Positions 9,348 to 17,805 of a stretch of DNA of 64,000 bases are shown one piece after another. The DNA is from Herbaspirillum sp. ST 5-3 (GTDB taxonomy: Bacteria > Pseudomonadota > Gammaproteobacteria > Burkholderiales > Burkholderiaceae_D), in contig NZ_STGI01000010.1 in assembly GCF_004804275.1 (NCBI RefSeq), positions 62,001 to 126,000 on the forward strand, in the 5' to 3' direction. Every line of letters starts with the position of its first letter. Within the stretch, counting starts at the first letter, position 1. The position numbers and the translations under genes were made by a program. A model generated the notes under the pieces. That model was given only the letters and a program-made list of their open reading frames with translations, ran no database searches and was not told the DNA's origin.

Positions 9348-9814
9348 ATCGCACCGCGTTGAAGTGGCTTCTCGCCATCTCGCTCTCGCTCAATGCCGGC
9401 ATGATCGTCGCCGTGGCCGTCAATCGACTGGGCGATCCGCATCGACAGGCAAGCGTGCAGAGCGAGCATGTGAGCCTGCCGGATTATTTGCAGCTCTCTG
9501 CCGACCAGCATCGGCGCTGGTCGGAAATCGAAGAAGCTTTTCTCAAGGACATTGCGGGCAACTGGCGCGAGATACGCGCGCACCGCGAAGACCTGGTGCG
9601 CCAGATCTTCTCCGGCACGCCCGACCGCAGCGTGATCGATGCCGAGCAGTCGAAGATCGCCGCATTGCAGGACAGCCAGCAGCGCCGTGTCATCACGCAA
9701 CTGCTGGCCGAGCGCGAATTGCTCGACCAGTCCCAGCGCGACAAGCTGATGAAGCTCCTGCTGAGCAGGTATACGCAGGAAGCGACGGAAGAGGAAATGT
9801 TGCACCGCCATTGA
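9344..9814 (+). CDS. Membrane-anchored periplasmic sensor-like protein (Spy/CpxP/CnrX-type helical fold, putative)
   Basis: A 156-residue protein with an N-terminal hydrophobic segment (residues 7-27) that anchors or exports it, then an all-helical, charged periplasmic domain. The phrases LPDYLQLSADQHRRWSEIEEAFLKDI and DAEQSKIAALQDSQQRRV resemble heavy-metal-resistance/Spy-like helical hairpins. The C-terminus EEEMLHRH has possible metal ligands. It starts with ATGA overlap on the anti-sigma gene and has AAAGGA upstream. The sigma/anti-sigma/periplasmic-helical trio parallels cnrYXH. Ligand and direct contact with the anti-sigma are inference. Confidence 0.75.
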   Translation: MNRTALKWLLAISLSLNAGMIVAVAVNRLGDPHRQASVQSEHVSLPDYLQLSADQHRRWSEIEEAFLKDIAGNWREIRAHREDLVRQIFSGTPDRSVIDAEQSKIAALQDSQQRRVITQLLAERELLDQSQRDKLMKLLLSRYTQEATEEEMLHRH

Positions 9815-9833
9815 ATTGGATGCGCAAATAGAT

Positions 9834-9858
9834 GGAACATTCTTGCGTGGACTTCGTT
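9834..9858 (+). promoter_or_regulatory. Second ECF-type promoter (GGAAC-N16-CGTT) upstream of His-rich periplasmic protein gene
   Basis: GGAAC at 9834-9838 and CGTT at 9855-9858 again have a 16-nt spacer, and the seven bases CTTCGTT are identical to the promoter at 8303-8327. The predicted transcript would start near 9865 and give a leader of about 50 nt to the ATG at 9917. The matched pair indicates the gene at 9917 belongs to the same sigma regulon. Confidence 0.62.
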
Positions 9859-9916
9859 TAAGCAGGCAAGGTCGAACACATCGCCGACCGAAATTCAATC
9901 TGATACGGAGTACAAC

Positions 9917-10396
9917 ATGAAATCCATACCGCTTTTGCTGGCTGCCATTTCGCTGGCCTTTCCATTGACGACACTGGCCGCCGAATCGGGGCATGACCAT
10001 CACGGCGCAGCGCCGCACAAGATCGAACTCAATGCGGGCAAGAAGTGGCAATCTGACGCCTCGCTGCGCAAGGGCATGAGCGCGATCAAGGAGCAGGTGA
10101 GCGTCGCGCTGCCGGCGGCACACGAGGGCAAGTTCACGCCGGAGCAATACGCGAAACTGGGCAAGGACCTCAACGATCAGGTCGCCTACATCGTCCAGAA
10201 CTGCAAGCTCGATCCGAAGGCGGATGCGCAACTGCATGTGATCATCGGCGATCTGGCGCAAGGCATTGAAACGCTCGAAGGCAAGCAGCAGAACAAGGAG
10301 CGGGCGCTGGGCGTGGTGCAGGTGGCGGAGGCATTGAACACCTACGGCAAATACTTCGATCATGCGGGCTGGAAGCCGGTGAAACTGCCGCACTGA
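9917..10396 (+). CDS. His-rich periplasmic protein of unknown function, predicted ECF-regulon member
   Basis: A 159-residue protein with a clear Sec signal peptide (residues 1-21, ending TLAA). The mature N-terminus ESGHDHHGAAPHK is rich in His and could bind metal. The rest is helical (KGMSAIKEQVSVALPAAHEGKFTPEQYAKLGKDLNDQVAYIVQNCKLD...), with one Cys near residue 94, and includes the HVIIGDLAQGIETLEG segment. I do not recognise a named family. It follows the sigma operon after 102 nt and has its own matching ECF promoter. A role in periplasmic metal handling is inference from the His cluster and context. The HD-GYP gene converges 32 nt downstream. Confidence 0.8.
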   Translation: MKSIPLLLAAISLAFPLTTLAAESGHDHHGAAPHKIELNAGKKWQSDASLRKGMSAIKEQVSVALPAAHEGKFTPEQYAKLGKDLNDQVAYIVQNCKLDPKADAQLHVIIGDLAQGIETLEGKQQNKERALGVVQVAEALNTYGKYFDHAGWKPVKLPH

Positions 10397-10428
10397 TCGC
10401 CTGCGGCACTTGGTGCGGAGAATTCTCG

Positions 10429-11652
10429 CTAGGCCATGCTGAAAAACTTCATCGGATCCACGCGCCATTTTTCCGGCGATTCATGGCTGAGAATCTTGTC
10501 GCCACCGCCCAGGCCGAGCGGCTTCGACAGGTCCACGTCCTGCGGCTTGATATAGGTGTTGGATTTGGTGCTGAAGAAAATCCGGACCTTCGGCGCCAGC
10601 AGATTGGTCTCATGCGGCTCGATGACGACGCCCAGGCGTCCCGACTCGAGCAGGACCAGGGTGCCGACCGGATAGATGCCGACGCAGCGCATGAAACTCT
10701 GCACCTGCAGCGGGTTGAAGTGGAACTTGCTCCATTCGTAGATCTTGCGCAGCGCTTCGGCGGCTGACATGCCCTTGTGATAGCAGCGGTCGGCGGTGAT
10801 GGCATCGTATACATCGACGATGGCCGCCATCTGCGCGAGGGTGCTGATCTGCCCGGCGGGCAGCTTGTCCGGGTAGCCGCTGCCATCCATCCGCTCGTGA
10901 TGGTGCAGCGTGATGTCGAGCGGTATGTCGCCAACGCCCGGTGACTTCAACAGAATGTCGTAGCCGTCTTTCGGATGCTTCTTGATGAGCTCGAATTCCT
11001 CTTCGGTCAGGCGTCCCGGCTTGTTCAGCACCTCGTCCGGCACCAGCGCCTTGCCGGTGTCGTGCAGCAATCCGCCCAATCCTGCCTGACGCGTCAGTGC
11101 GGGATCCATGCCCGCCGACCGGCAGAAGGCCACCAGCAGGGTGCAGACGCTTACCGAATGCAGGAAGGTGTAGTCGTCCTTGTTCTTGATGCGCAGCAGT
11201 CCGATCAGCGCGCCGGGGTTGCGCAGGATCGATTCGGTGATGTCTTGCACCACCGGTTCGACCTGATCGAGTTCGATGGCTTTGCCCAGGCGCGCGTCAT
11301 GCATGACGGTGCGCACCAGTTGATGCGCCTGATCCTTGATCTTGTTGGCGCGCGTCAGTTCTTCCGCCAGCGATACGCGCATGGGCGACGCCGGCTGGTG
11401 CTGGGCGAGATCGAGGATTTCCTTTTCCAGTGCGCTCGATGCTTCCTGTGCGGTCGGCGCATCCTTGTCATCAAGGCCTTTGTCGGTGTCGATATAGACT
11501 TCGTGAATGCCGGAGGCCTTGATCTTCGCGATTTCCTCGTCCGAGGAAACCAGCAATTGATTGCGCAGGAAAGGGTGGTCCATCCAATGGCAGCTGAAGT
11601 CATGGATGAACATCCCTACCTTGATCTGGCGCACATCAATTTTCTTGATCAT
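10429..11652 (-). CDS. HD-GYP domain protein (cyclic di-GMP phosphodiesterase type) with N-terminal DUF3391
   Basis: A 407-residue cytoplasmic protein. The N-terminal 130 residues (KIDVRQIKVGMFIHDF...) are of the DUF3391 type found before HD-GYP domains. The HD-GYP core is intact: H165 (FLHSVSV), HDTGK (197-201), H226 (KKHPKDGY), HHHERMDGSGYP (250-261, including the GYP motif) and a downstream D-x-x-D region (AAIVDVYDAITADRCYH). It should hydrolyse c-di-GMP. A C-terminal PilZ-unlike tail of about 80 residues follows. The start ATG at 11652 abuts a 183-nt upstream region. The window also contains pilT/pilU, a plausible c-di-GMP-influenced output, but no link is shown. Confidence 0.93.
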   Translation of the reverse strand: MIKKIDVRQIKVGMFIHDFSCHWMDHPFLRNQLLVSSDEEIAKIKASGIHEVYIDTDKGLDDKDAPTAQEASSALEKEILDLAQHQPASPMRVSLAEELTRANKIKDQAHQLVRTVMHDARLGKAIELDQVEPVVQDITESILRNPGALIGLLRIKNKDDYTFLHSVSVCTLLVAFCRSAGMDPALTRQAGLGGLLHDTGKALVPDEVLNKPGRLTEEEFELIKKHPKDGYDILLKSPGVGDIPLDITLHHHERMDGSGYPDKLPAGQISTLAQMAAIVDVYDAITADRCYHKGMSAAEALRKIYEWSKFHFNPLQVQSFMRCVGIYPVGTLVLLESGRLGVVIEPHETNLLAPKVRIFFSTKSNTYIKPQDVDLSKPLGLGGGDKILSHESPEKWRVDPMKFFSMA

Positions 11653-11835
11653 GATACTTCCTTGGCACTATGTACAGAATACCGAACGGATGCTGCTGGA
11701 TACCTGTCTGGAAATCTGCCGCGCGACAGCTTTCAAACAGGTTCCGGGACTGAAAGTGCGGTTCCAGTATAGCCAGTTTTGATGCCTTGGAGCATCTTTG
11801 GCGGCGAAGCGGGATGGTGACAGTGTTGCCGCCGT

Positions 11836-12642
11836 TCAGTCCTGGTTGCTGCGTGCGTCGGGCGGCGGCAACTGTTTTTCCGGTGCGGCTTGCGGTCGGC
11901 CGAATATCCAGGTGTAGGTGGGATAGAAGGAGCAGTACATGACGATCGTCAGTACAAGTGACAAGGGCAGTGCGATCAGGACGGCGATGCCCTTGGCGAG
12001 GACCAGGGCGACGAAACTGCTGACGATGGCGGGAAACAGTACGCCTATCCCCATCCAGGCCAGGCCATAGACCAGAAAGGCTCTGCCGGCGCGCTGCACG
12101 GCGAAGAAGCTGTAGAAAATCGCCTTGCCGACACCCATGCCCTGCCACGCAATCAGCGGCGCGGCATACCAGAATGCCATTGCCGCCGGCACGTAGACCG
12201 CGGCGGCGAACATCATTGCCAGCGACATGTTCGAGTTGCGGATCATCTCGGCATTCAGTTCCTTGCTGCCGCTCATCACCTGCCAAGTCACGCCGCCGTC
12301 AATCAGCGCGGACGCCGCCAAGGCGAGGATCGCCGCGAGCAGATAGAACGCGCCCAGCACCAGCAGCTTTTTCAAGGCCGGCGTGCGGAAAACCGTGACC
12401 AGCAGACTCGGATAAACCTTCTTGCCTTGCTCGATATTCCGGCATGCCTCCATGAACGCCATGGAAAGGGCCGGTACCAGCACCAGGGGCAGGATCTGGC
12501 CGAGCAGGGGCAGGACACCGACGGCCAGCATCAGGAACATGTACGCCAGGAACAGCGTCGACATTTCCACCGGCTGCTTGCGAAACAGCGCGAACCCTTC
12601 CTTGACCCAGACCCAGCCGGTGTTTGCAGGCAGTTTTCCCAT
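11836..12642 (-). CDS. BPSS1780-family integral membrane protein
   Basis: A 268-residue polytopic membrane protein. The N-terminus (GWVWVKEGFALFRKQPVEM) and the PPLLGQILPL/PALSMAFMEACRNIEQGKKVYPS segment match the BPSS1780 family of Burkholderiales as I remember it. About six hydrophobic helices are visible, and the C-terminus is a short Pro-rich tail. The ATG at 12642 lies only 2 nt after the thrB stop, so it is cotranscribed with thrB. Longer in-frame starts run antisense into thrB sequence and are rejected. Function is unknown. Confidence 0.85.
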   Translation of the reverse strand: MGKLPANTGWVWVKEGFALFRKQPVEMSTLFLAYMFLMLAVGVLPLLGQILPLVLVPALSMAFMEACRNIEQGKKVYPSLLVTVFRTPALKKLLVLGAFYLLAAILALAASALIDGGVTWQVMSGSKELNAEMIRNSNMSLAMMFAAAVYVPAAMAFWYAAPLIAWQGMGVGKAIFYSFFAVQRAGRAFLVYGLAWMGIGVLFPAIVSSFVALVLAKGIAVLIALPLSLVLTIVMYCSFYPTYTWIFGRPQAAPEKQLPPPDARSNQD

Positions 12643-12644
12643 TG

Positions 12645-13601
12645 TCAGAACAAGGCAGGAACCGGATTGTTGATGCGCTGGCGCAGGATGCGTTCGAAGT
12701 GGGTCGGGTCGTGCGGGGTCAGCATTTCCGCCTCGCGCGGCAAATAGAAGTCGTACAGGCGCGAGAGCCAGAAGCGCAGTGCGCCGGCTTGCAGCATCGG
12801 GCGCCAGGCAATCTTTTCCGGCTCGACAAAGGGCCGCACCGAATGATAGGCGTCGAGCAAGGCCCGTACACGTTGCTCGTCGAGCGCGCCGCTCTCGACA
12901 TCGATGCACCAGTCGTTGACCGTCACTGCGACATCAAAGATCCAGGTATCGCAGCCGGCGAAATAAAAATCGAAGAATCCGGTCAGGCGTTCGCCGACAA
13001 ACATCACATTGTTGCGGAACAGATCGGCGTGAATCGGTCCCCGCGGCAACTGGTGATAGGTGGCGGAGGCGGCAAATGCTTCCTGCGTATGGATTTCCGC
13101 GCGCAGCAGATGCTGGCTGTCTTCCGGCAAGTACGGCAGCACCACCGGCGTGGTGGCATGCCACCAGGCGAGGCCGCGCAGGTTCGGCTGCTGCATCGGG
13201 AAATCCTGGCCTGCCAGGTGCATCTTCGCCAGCATTGCGCCGACCGCCGCGCAATGCGCCGGCTTGGGATCCATTTGCGATGTGCCGTCCAGCTTGGTCA
13301 CGAGGCAGGCCGGCTTGCCATGCAGCGTGTGCAGGATGTCGCCGTGCTTGTTGGAGATCGGCGCCGGTACCAGCACGCCGTGATCAGCCAGGTGGCGCAT
13401 CAGTTCCAGGTAGAACGGCAATTGCTCGAAGTTCAGCTTCTCGAAAATCGTCAGGACGAACTCACCCGCTTCGGTGGTGACGAAAAAGTTGCTGTTTTCG
13501 ATGCCGGACGAAATGCCTTTGATGGCGAGAGGCTTGCCGAGATTGAACTGCGCGAGCCATTGGGTAAGGTCATCCAGGCTGACCGGGGTGAAAACTGCCA
13601 T
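12645..13601 (-). CDS. thrB: Homoserine kinase ThrB, aminoglycoside-phosphotransferase-like type
   Basis: Phosphorylates homoserine in threonine biosynthesis. The 318-residue protein begins [12 protein letters not shown]; a longer frame adding 42 Arg/Lys-rich residues antisense to the next gene is not credible. Kinase-fold motifs are the nucleotide-loop [15 protein letters not shown] (near residue 28-42), the catalytic [15 protein letters not shown] (H191, D193, N198) and the metal-binding FFDFYFAG (D211). This is the APH-fold ThrB of pseudomonads and betaproteobacteria, not the GHMP type of enterics. It is followed by a membrane protein gene 2 nt downstream. Confidence 0.95.
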   Translation of the reverse strand: MAVFTPVSLDDLTQWLAQFNLGKPLAIKGISSGIENSNFFVTTEAGEFVLTIFEKLNFEQLPFYLELMRHLADHGVLVPAPISNKHGDILHTLHGKPACLVTKLDGTSQMDPKPAHCAAVGAMLAKMHLAGQDFPMQQPNLRGLAWWHATTPVVLPYLPEDSQHLLRAEIHTQEAFAASATYHQLPRGPIHADLFRNNVMFVGERLTGFFDFYFAGCDTWIFDVAVTVNDWCIDVESGALDEQRVRALLDAYHSVRPFVEPEKIAWRPMLQAGALRFWLSRLYDFYLPREAEMLTPHDPTHFERILRQRINNPVPALF

Positions 13602-13638
13602 GAGCGAATCGGAAAAAAATGTCGAATAAATGAATGGG

Positions 13639-14070
13639 CTATTTTTTCGGCGCGGGCGCCTGAGGCGGGGCCGGAACCGCCGCCGCCTGTGCTTCTTCCG
13701 CTTCCTTGGCTTCTTTCGAGCGGCCAAGATCGAATTCCAGCACTTCCCACTGCGCCGGGCGCATTGTACTGCTTTGCGCGTCTCCTGGGAGTGCGCTGCC
13801 GGCCTGATCGTTGGCTTTTACAACGTAAGTGCTGCCGCCGGTGCTGACCTTGACTTCGGTAACCTTGCCGCCGCGCGCACGCTTTTCGCTGATTTTGCTG
13901 CGTCGGTCGGGCTGGCGGATCGTGACTGCGGGCGGTTCGCCTTCTTCCAGTTTTTCCAGCCGGGGAGGCGGAGGGGCTTTGCCCGAGCCTTGCTGGGCGA
14001 TGGCCGACAGCGGAATTGTCAAGGCAGCAATAGACGCTGCGACGAGTGGCCAAACCCTGAGTGTGCGCAT
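13639..14070 (-). CDS. DUF2782-family exported protein
   Basis: A 143-residue protein with a signal peptide (residues 1-25, ending SAIAQ). The mature part starts with a Pro-rich stretch, then the conserved DUF2782-like core [47 protein letters not shown], and ends in an Ala/Pro-rich tail. Genes of this family often neighbour thrB and polA in pseudomonads and betaproteobacteria, as here (thrB 37 nt downstream, polA about 0.9 kb upstream). The molecular role is unknown to me. Confidence 0.85.
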   Translation of the reverse strand: MRTLRVWPLVAASIAALTIPLSAIAQQGSGKAPPPPRLEKLEEGEPPAVTIRQPDRRSKISEKRARGGKVTEVKVSTGGSTYVVKANDQAGSALPGDAQSSTMRPAQWEVLEFDLGRSKEAKEAEEAQAAAVPAPPQAPAPKK

Positions 14071-14208
14071 GATGATTCTTGAACTGTTATTGGAACGCGG
14101 TATGGCTGAATTGCAATCGAGCCTCTATGAAACATTTTAGCAAACGGCACCTGCAAGGACAGGAAATCCCCGGCTGCCCTTGCGCACGGCTGTTGAGGTA
14201 GAACAATG

Positions 14209-14946
14209 TTAGAGGTAGGCGCCCGCTTCCTTGCTTTCCGACGTCAACAGCTCATGGCTGGCCTCGTAGAAGGCGAAAATCGCTTCCACCACATTGGCAG
14301 GTTCGTCGATGAGCTGCACCAGGTCCAGGTCCTTCGCATCGATCATGCCGTCGGCGACCAGGCGTGTCCGGAACCACTCGAGCAGGCCGCTCCAGAATTG
14401 CGTGCCGACCAGGATCACCGGAATGCGGCGCGACTTGCCGGTCTGGATCAGCGTCAATACTTCCGTCATTTCGTCCAGCGTGCCGAAACCGCCCGGCATC
14501 ACGACATAGGCGTCCGCATATTTGACGAAAGCAACCTTGCGCGCGAAGAAATGCCGAAAGCTGATCGAAATGTCCTGCCAGCGGTTGCTGGACTGCTCGT
14601 GCGGCAATTCAATATTCAGGCCGACCGAGGACGACGCACCTTCATACGCGCCCTTGTTCGCCGCTTCCATGATGCCGGGTCCGCCCCCGGAGATGACCGC
14701 GAGTCCTGCGTCGGACAGGCGGCGCGCGATGTCGACGCATTTGTCGTAAAAGGGGTCGGTCGGCTTGATGCGCGCCGAACCGAAGATGGACACTGCCGGG
14801 CGCAGCTCCGCGAGTCGCTCAGTCGACTCGATAAACTCTGCCATAATCGTCAGGATATGCCATGATTCCCGCGCTTTTTTTGCAGTGGCCCGATTGACAT
14901 CCGTGATTTGCCTGAGGCGCGGCACGTTTTTCCCTTTTGACACCAT
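14209..14946 (-). CDS. LOG-family protein (TIGR00730; cytokinin riboside 5'-monophosphate phosphoribohydrolase type)
   Basis: A 245-residue Rossmann-fold protein with the LOG signatures SGGGPGIMEAANKGA and PGGFGTLDEM. Homologues hydrolyse nucleotide 5'-monophosphates to free base and ribose 5-phosphate; older annotations call them lysine decarboxylases. The start at 14946 (MVSKGKNVPRLRQITDVNRATAKKARESWHI) keeps an N-terminal extension that I recall as conserved in betaproteobacteria, with AAAGGG about ten bases upstream. A shorter start at 14844 (MAEFIES) lacks an SD. With the longer start, its ATG directly abuts the polA ATG (CATATG). Confidence 0.88.
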   Translation of the reverse strand: MVSKGKNVPRLRQITDVNRATAKKARESWHILTIMAEFIESTERLAELRPAVSIFGSARIKPTDPFYDKCVDIARRLSDAGLAVISGGGPGIMEAANKGAYEGASSSVGLNIELPHEQSSNRWQDISISFRHFFARKVAFVKYADAYVVMPGGFGTLDEMTEVLTLIQTGKSRRIPVILVGTQFWSGLLEWFRTRLVADGMIDAKDLDLVQLIDEPANVVEAIFAFYEASHELLTSESKEAGAYL

Positions 14947-17700
14947 ATGAATAAAACCCTTTTGCTCGTTGACGGTTCCAGTTATCTCTATCGCGCATTC
15001 CACGCGATGCCGGATTTGCGTAATGCCGAAGGCGCACCGACCGGCGCCATCTACGGCATGATCAACATGCTGCGCAAGTTACGCAATGATTACTCGGCAG
15101 CATACATTGCCTGTGTGTTCGACGCAAAAGGTAAAACCTTCCGTGACGATCTGTATCCGGAATACAAAGCGCATCGTCCATCGATGCCGGAAGATCTCGT
15201 CAAGCAGATCGAGCCTATCCATGAAGCCGTGCGCGCGCTCGGCTGGCCGATTCTGATGGTCGAGGGGATCGAGGCCGACGACGTGATCGGCACGCTGGCG
15301 GTGAAAGCGGTCGGGCACGGCATGCAGACGGTGATCTCGACCGGCGACAAGGATCTGGCGCAACTGGTGAACGATCATGTCACGCTGATCAACACGATGA
15401 GCAACGAAAAGCTCGACCGGGAAGGCGTGATTGCCAAGTTCGGCGTGCCGCCGGAGCGCATCGTCGACTACCTGACGCTGATCGGCGACGCGGTCGACAA
15501 TGTGCCGGGCGTCGACAAGGTCGGCCCGAAGACCGCAGTCAAGTGGCTGACGCAGTACGGCTCGCTGGACGCCATCATCGCGCAGGCAGCGAGCGTCGGC
15601 GGCGCGGTCGGCGAGAACTTGCGCCGCGCGCTGGACTGGCTGCCGCAGGCGCGTCATCTGCTGACCGTCAAGACCGATTGCGACCTGGCTGCACACATGG
15701 TGTCGATCCCGGAATCACTGGTGGCCAGGCCGGCCGACAACGATGCCTTGATCGAATTCTTCCGGCGCTACGGTTTCAAGACCTGGCTGCGCGAGCTGAC
15801 CGGTGAATCGACCACCGGCGTGCGCCCTGCGACGCAGGTGCGCAGTGCAGAAAGTGCGGAACCGCAGGCGAACCTGTTCGACTCCGGCCCGGTGACGACC
15901 GAGTACGAAACCGTGCTGACGGAAGCACAGCTCGACCGCTGGCTGGAAACGATCAATGCCGCCGAGTTGACTTCGGTCGATACCGAAACCACATCGCTCG
16001 ATCCGATGCGCGCGCAACTGGTCGGCATTTCGCTGTGCTGCAAGCCCGGTGTGGCCGCCTATATCCCGGTTGCGCACCGCTATCAGGGAGCGCCGGAACA
16101 ACTGTCTCGCGACTTCGTGCTGGAGAAGCTGAAGCCCTGGCTGGAAGATGCCGCCAAACCCAAGCTCGGGCAGCACCTGAAATACGACAGCCACATCTTC
16201 GCCAATCACGGCGTCGCATTGCGCGGCATCGTGCACGACACGCTGCTCGAATCCTATGTGTTCGAGTCGCACAAGAGTCACGACATGGACAGCCTGGCGC
16301 TGCGGCATCTCAATCGCAAGACCATCACCTTCGAGGAAGTGTGCGGCAAGGGCGCCTCGCAAATCTGCTTCGACGAAGTTCCGCTCGAACGCGCGACCGA
16401 TTATGCAGCGGAGGATGCGGACGTCACCATGCAATTGCATCAGGCGATGTGGCCGCACGTGGCCGACAATGCGGGCTTGAAATTCATCTATGAAAAGGTC
16501 GAGCTGCCGACCTCGATCGTGTTGCAGAAGATCGAGCGCAACGGCGTGCTGATCGATGCGCAATTGCTCGCCACGCAGTCGCACGAACTCGGCACGCGCA
16601 TGCTGGAAATGGAAAGGCAGGCGTATGAACTGGCCGGCCAGCCGTTCAACCTCAACTCGCCGAAGCAGATCGGTGAAATCTTCTTCGACAAACTGCAACT
16701 GCCGGTGGTGAAAAAGACGCCGTCCGGCACGCCGTCGACCGATGAAGAAGTACTGCAGAAGCTGGCCGAGAATTATCCGCTGCCGAAAATCCTGCTCGAC
16801 TATCGGGGCCTGTCCAAGCTGAAGTCCACCTACACCGACAAGCTGCCGAAGATGGTGAATCCGAATACCGGCCGGGTGCACACGAATTACGCGCAGGCCG
16901 TCGCGGTAACCGGACGTCTGGCATCGAACGATCCCAACCTGCAGAACATTCCGGTGCGTACCGCCGAGGGCCGGCGCATCCGCGAAGCCTTCGTCGCGCC
17001 GCCGGGGAGCGTGATCGTCTCGGCCGACTATTCGCAGATCGAGTTGCGCATCATGGCGCACATCTCGGGCGACGAGAATCTGCTGCGCGCCTTTGCGGAA
17101 GGCGAGGACATCCATCGCGCCACCGCTGCCGAGATTTTTGGCGCGGCGCCGGCGGATGTGACCAGCGAGCAGCGCCGCTATGCCAAGGTGATCAACTTCG
17201 GCCTGATCTACGGCATGAGCGCATTCGGACTGGCGAGCAATCTCGGCATCGAGCGTTCCGCCGCGCAGATGTATATCGACAAATACTTCCAGCGCTATCC
17301 CGCCGTCGCGCAATACATGGCTGACACGCGTGCCCAGGCCAAGGCGCGTGGTTATGTCGAAACGGTCTTCGGTCGCCGCCTGTGGCTGGCGGAAATCAAT
17401 TCACCCAATGGCCCGCGTCGCCAGGCTGCCGAGCGTGCCGCGATCAACGCGCCGATGCAGGGCACGGCCGCCGATCTGATCAAGCTGTCGATGATCGCCG
17501 TGCAGGACTGGCTGGAAGCAGAGCGCATGGCGTCGAAGATGGTGATGCAGGTGCACGATGAACTGGTGCTCGAAGTGCCGGAAGCAGAGTTGGCGCGCGT
17601 GCAGCAGACCTTGCCCGAGTTGATGAGCGGCGTCGGCCAGCTCAGGGTTCCCTTGACCGCGGAAGTCGGTATCGGCAAGAACTGGGATCAGGCGCATTGA
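14947..17700 (+). CDS. polA: DNA polymerase I
   Basis: A 917-residue three-domain polymerase for Okazaki fragment maturation and repair. The N-terminal 5'-3' exonuclease domain begins LLLVDGSSYLYRAFHA. The proofreading domain keeps its acidic residues: DTETTSLDP (DxE), KYDSHIF and YAAEDADVT (YxxxD), so it should be active. The polymerase domain has SADYSQIELRIMAHISGD (motif A), RRYAKVINFGLIYGMSAFG (O helix) and MQVHDELVLEVPE (motif C). The start codon abuts the LOG start on the other strand, so its promoter must lie within LOG coding sequence. Confidence 0.98.
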   Translation: MNKTLLLVDGSSYLYRAFHAMPDLRNAEGAPTGAIYGMINMLRKLRNDYSAAYIACVFDAKGKTFRDDLYPEYKAHRPSMPEDLVKQIEPIHEAVRALGWPILMVEGIEADDVIGTLAVKAVGHGMQTVISTGDKDLAQLVNDHVTLINTMSNEKLDREGVIAKFGVPPERIVDYLTLIGDAVDNVPGVDKVGPKTAVKWLTQYGSLDAIIAQAASVGGAVGENLRRALDWLPQARHLLTVKTDCDLAAHMVSIPESLVARPADNDALIEFFRRYGFKTWLRELTGESTTGVRPATQVRSAESAEPQANLFDSGPVTTEYETVLTEAQLDRWLETINAAELTSVDTETTSLDPMRAQLVGISLCCKPGVAAYIPVAHRYQGAPEQLSRDFVLEKLKPWLEDAAKPKLGQHLKYDSHIFANHGVALRGIVHDTLLESYVFESHKSHDMDSLALRHLNRKTITFEEVCGKGASQICFDEVPLERATDYAAEDADVTMQLHQAMWPHVADNAGLKFIYEKVELPTSIVLQKIERNGVLIDAQLLATQSHELGTRMLEMERQAYELAGQPFNLNSPKQIGEIFFDKLQLPVVKKTPSGTPSTDEEVLQKLAENYPLPKILLDYRGLSKLKSTYTDKLPKMVNPNTGRVHTNYAQAVAVTGRLASNDPNLQNIPVRTAEGRRIREAFVAPPGSVIVSADYSQIELRIMAHISGDENLLRAFAEGEDIHRATAAEIFGAAPADVTSEQRRYAKVINFGLIYGMSAFGLASNLGIERSAAQMYIDKYFQRYPAVAQYMADTRAQAKARGYVETVFGRRLWLAEINSPNGPRRQAAERAAINAPMQGTAADLIKLSMIAVQDWLEAERMASKMVMQVHDELVLEVPEAELARVQQTLPELMSGVGQLRVPLTAEVGIGKNWDQAH

Positions 17701-17805
17701 TCCGGCGTGCTACGCGCAAGTTGATTTATCGTTATCATTTCCCGGTCGGTCCGCGCGCATTGCGGTGCGACCGCCGGCGATCCCGATAACCGAAAGGAGA
17801 GAACG

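Noticed and set aside
15715-17313. 532-codon minus-strand open frame
   Set aside because: Antisense to polA, whose motifs are complete; no domain recognised in the antisense product.
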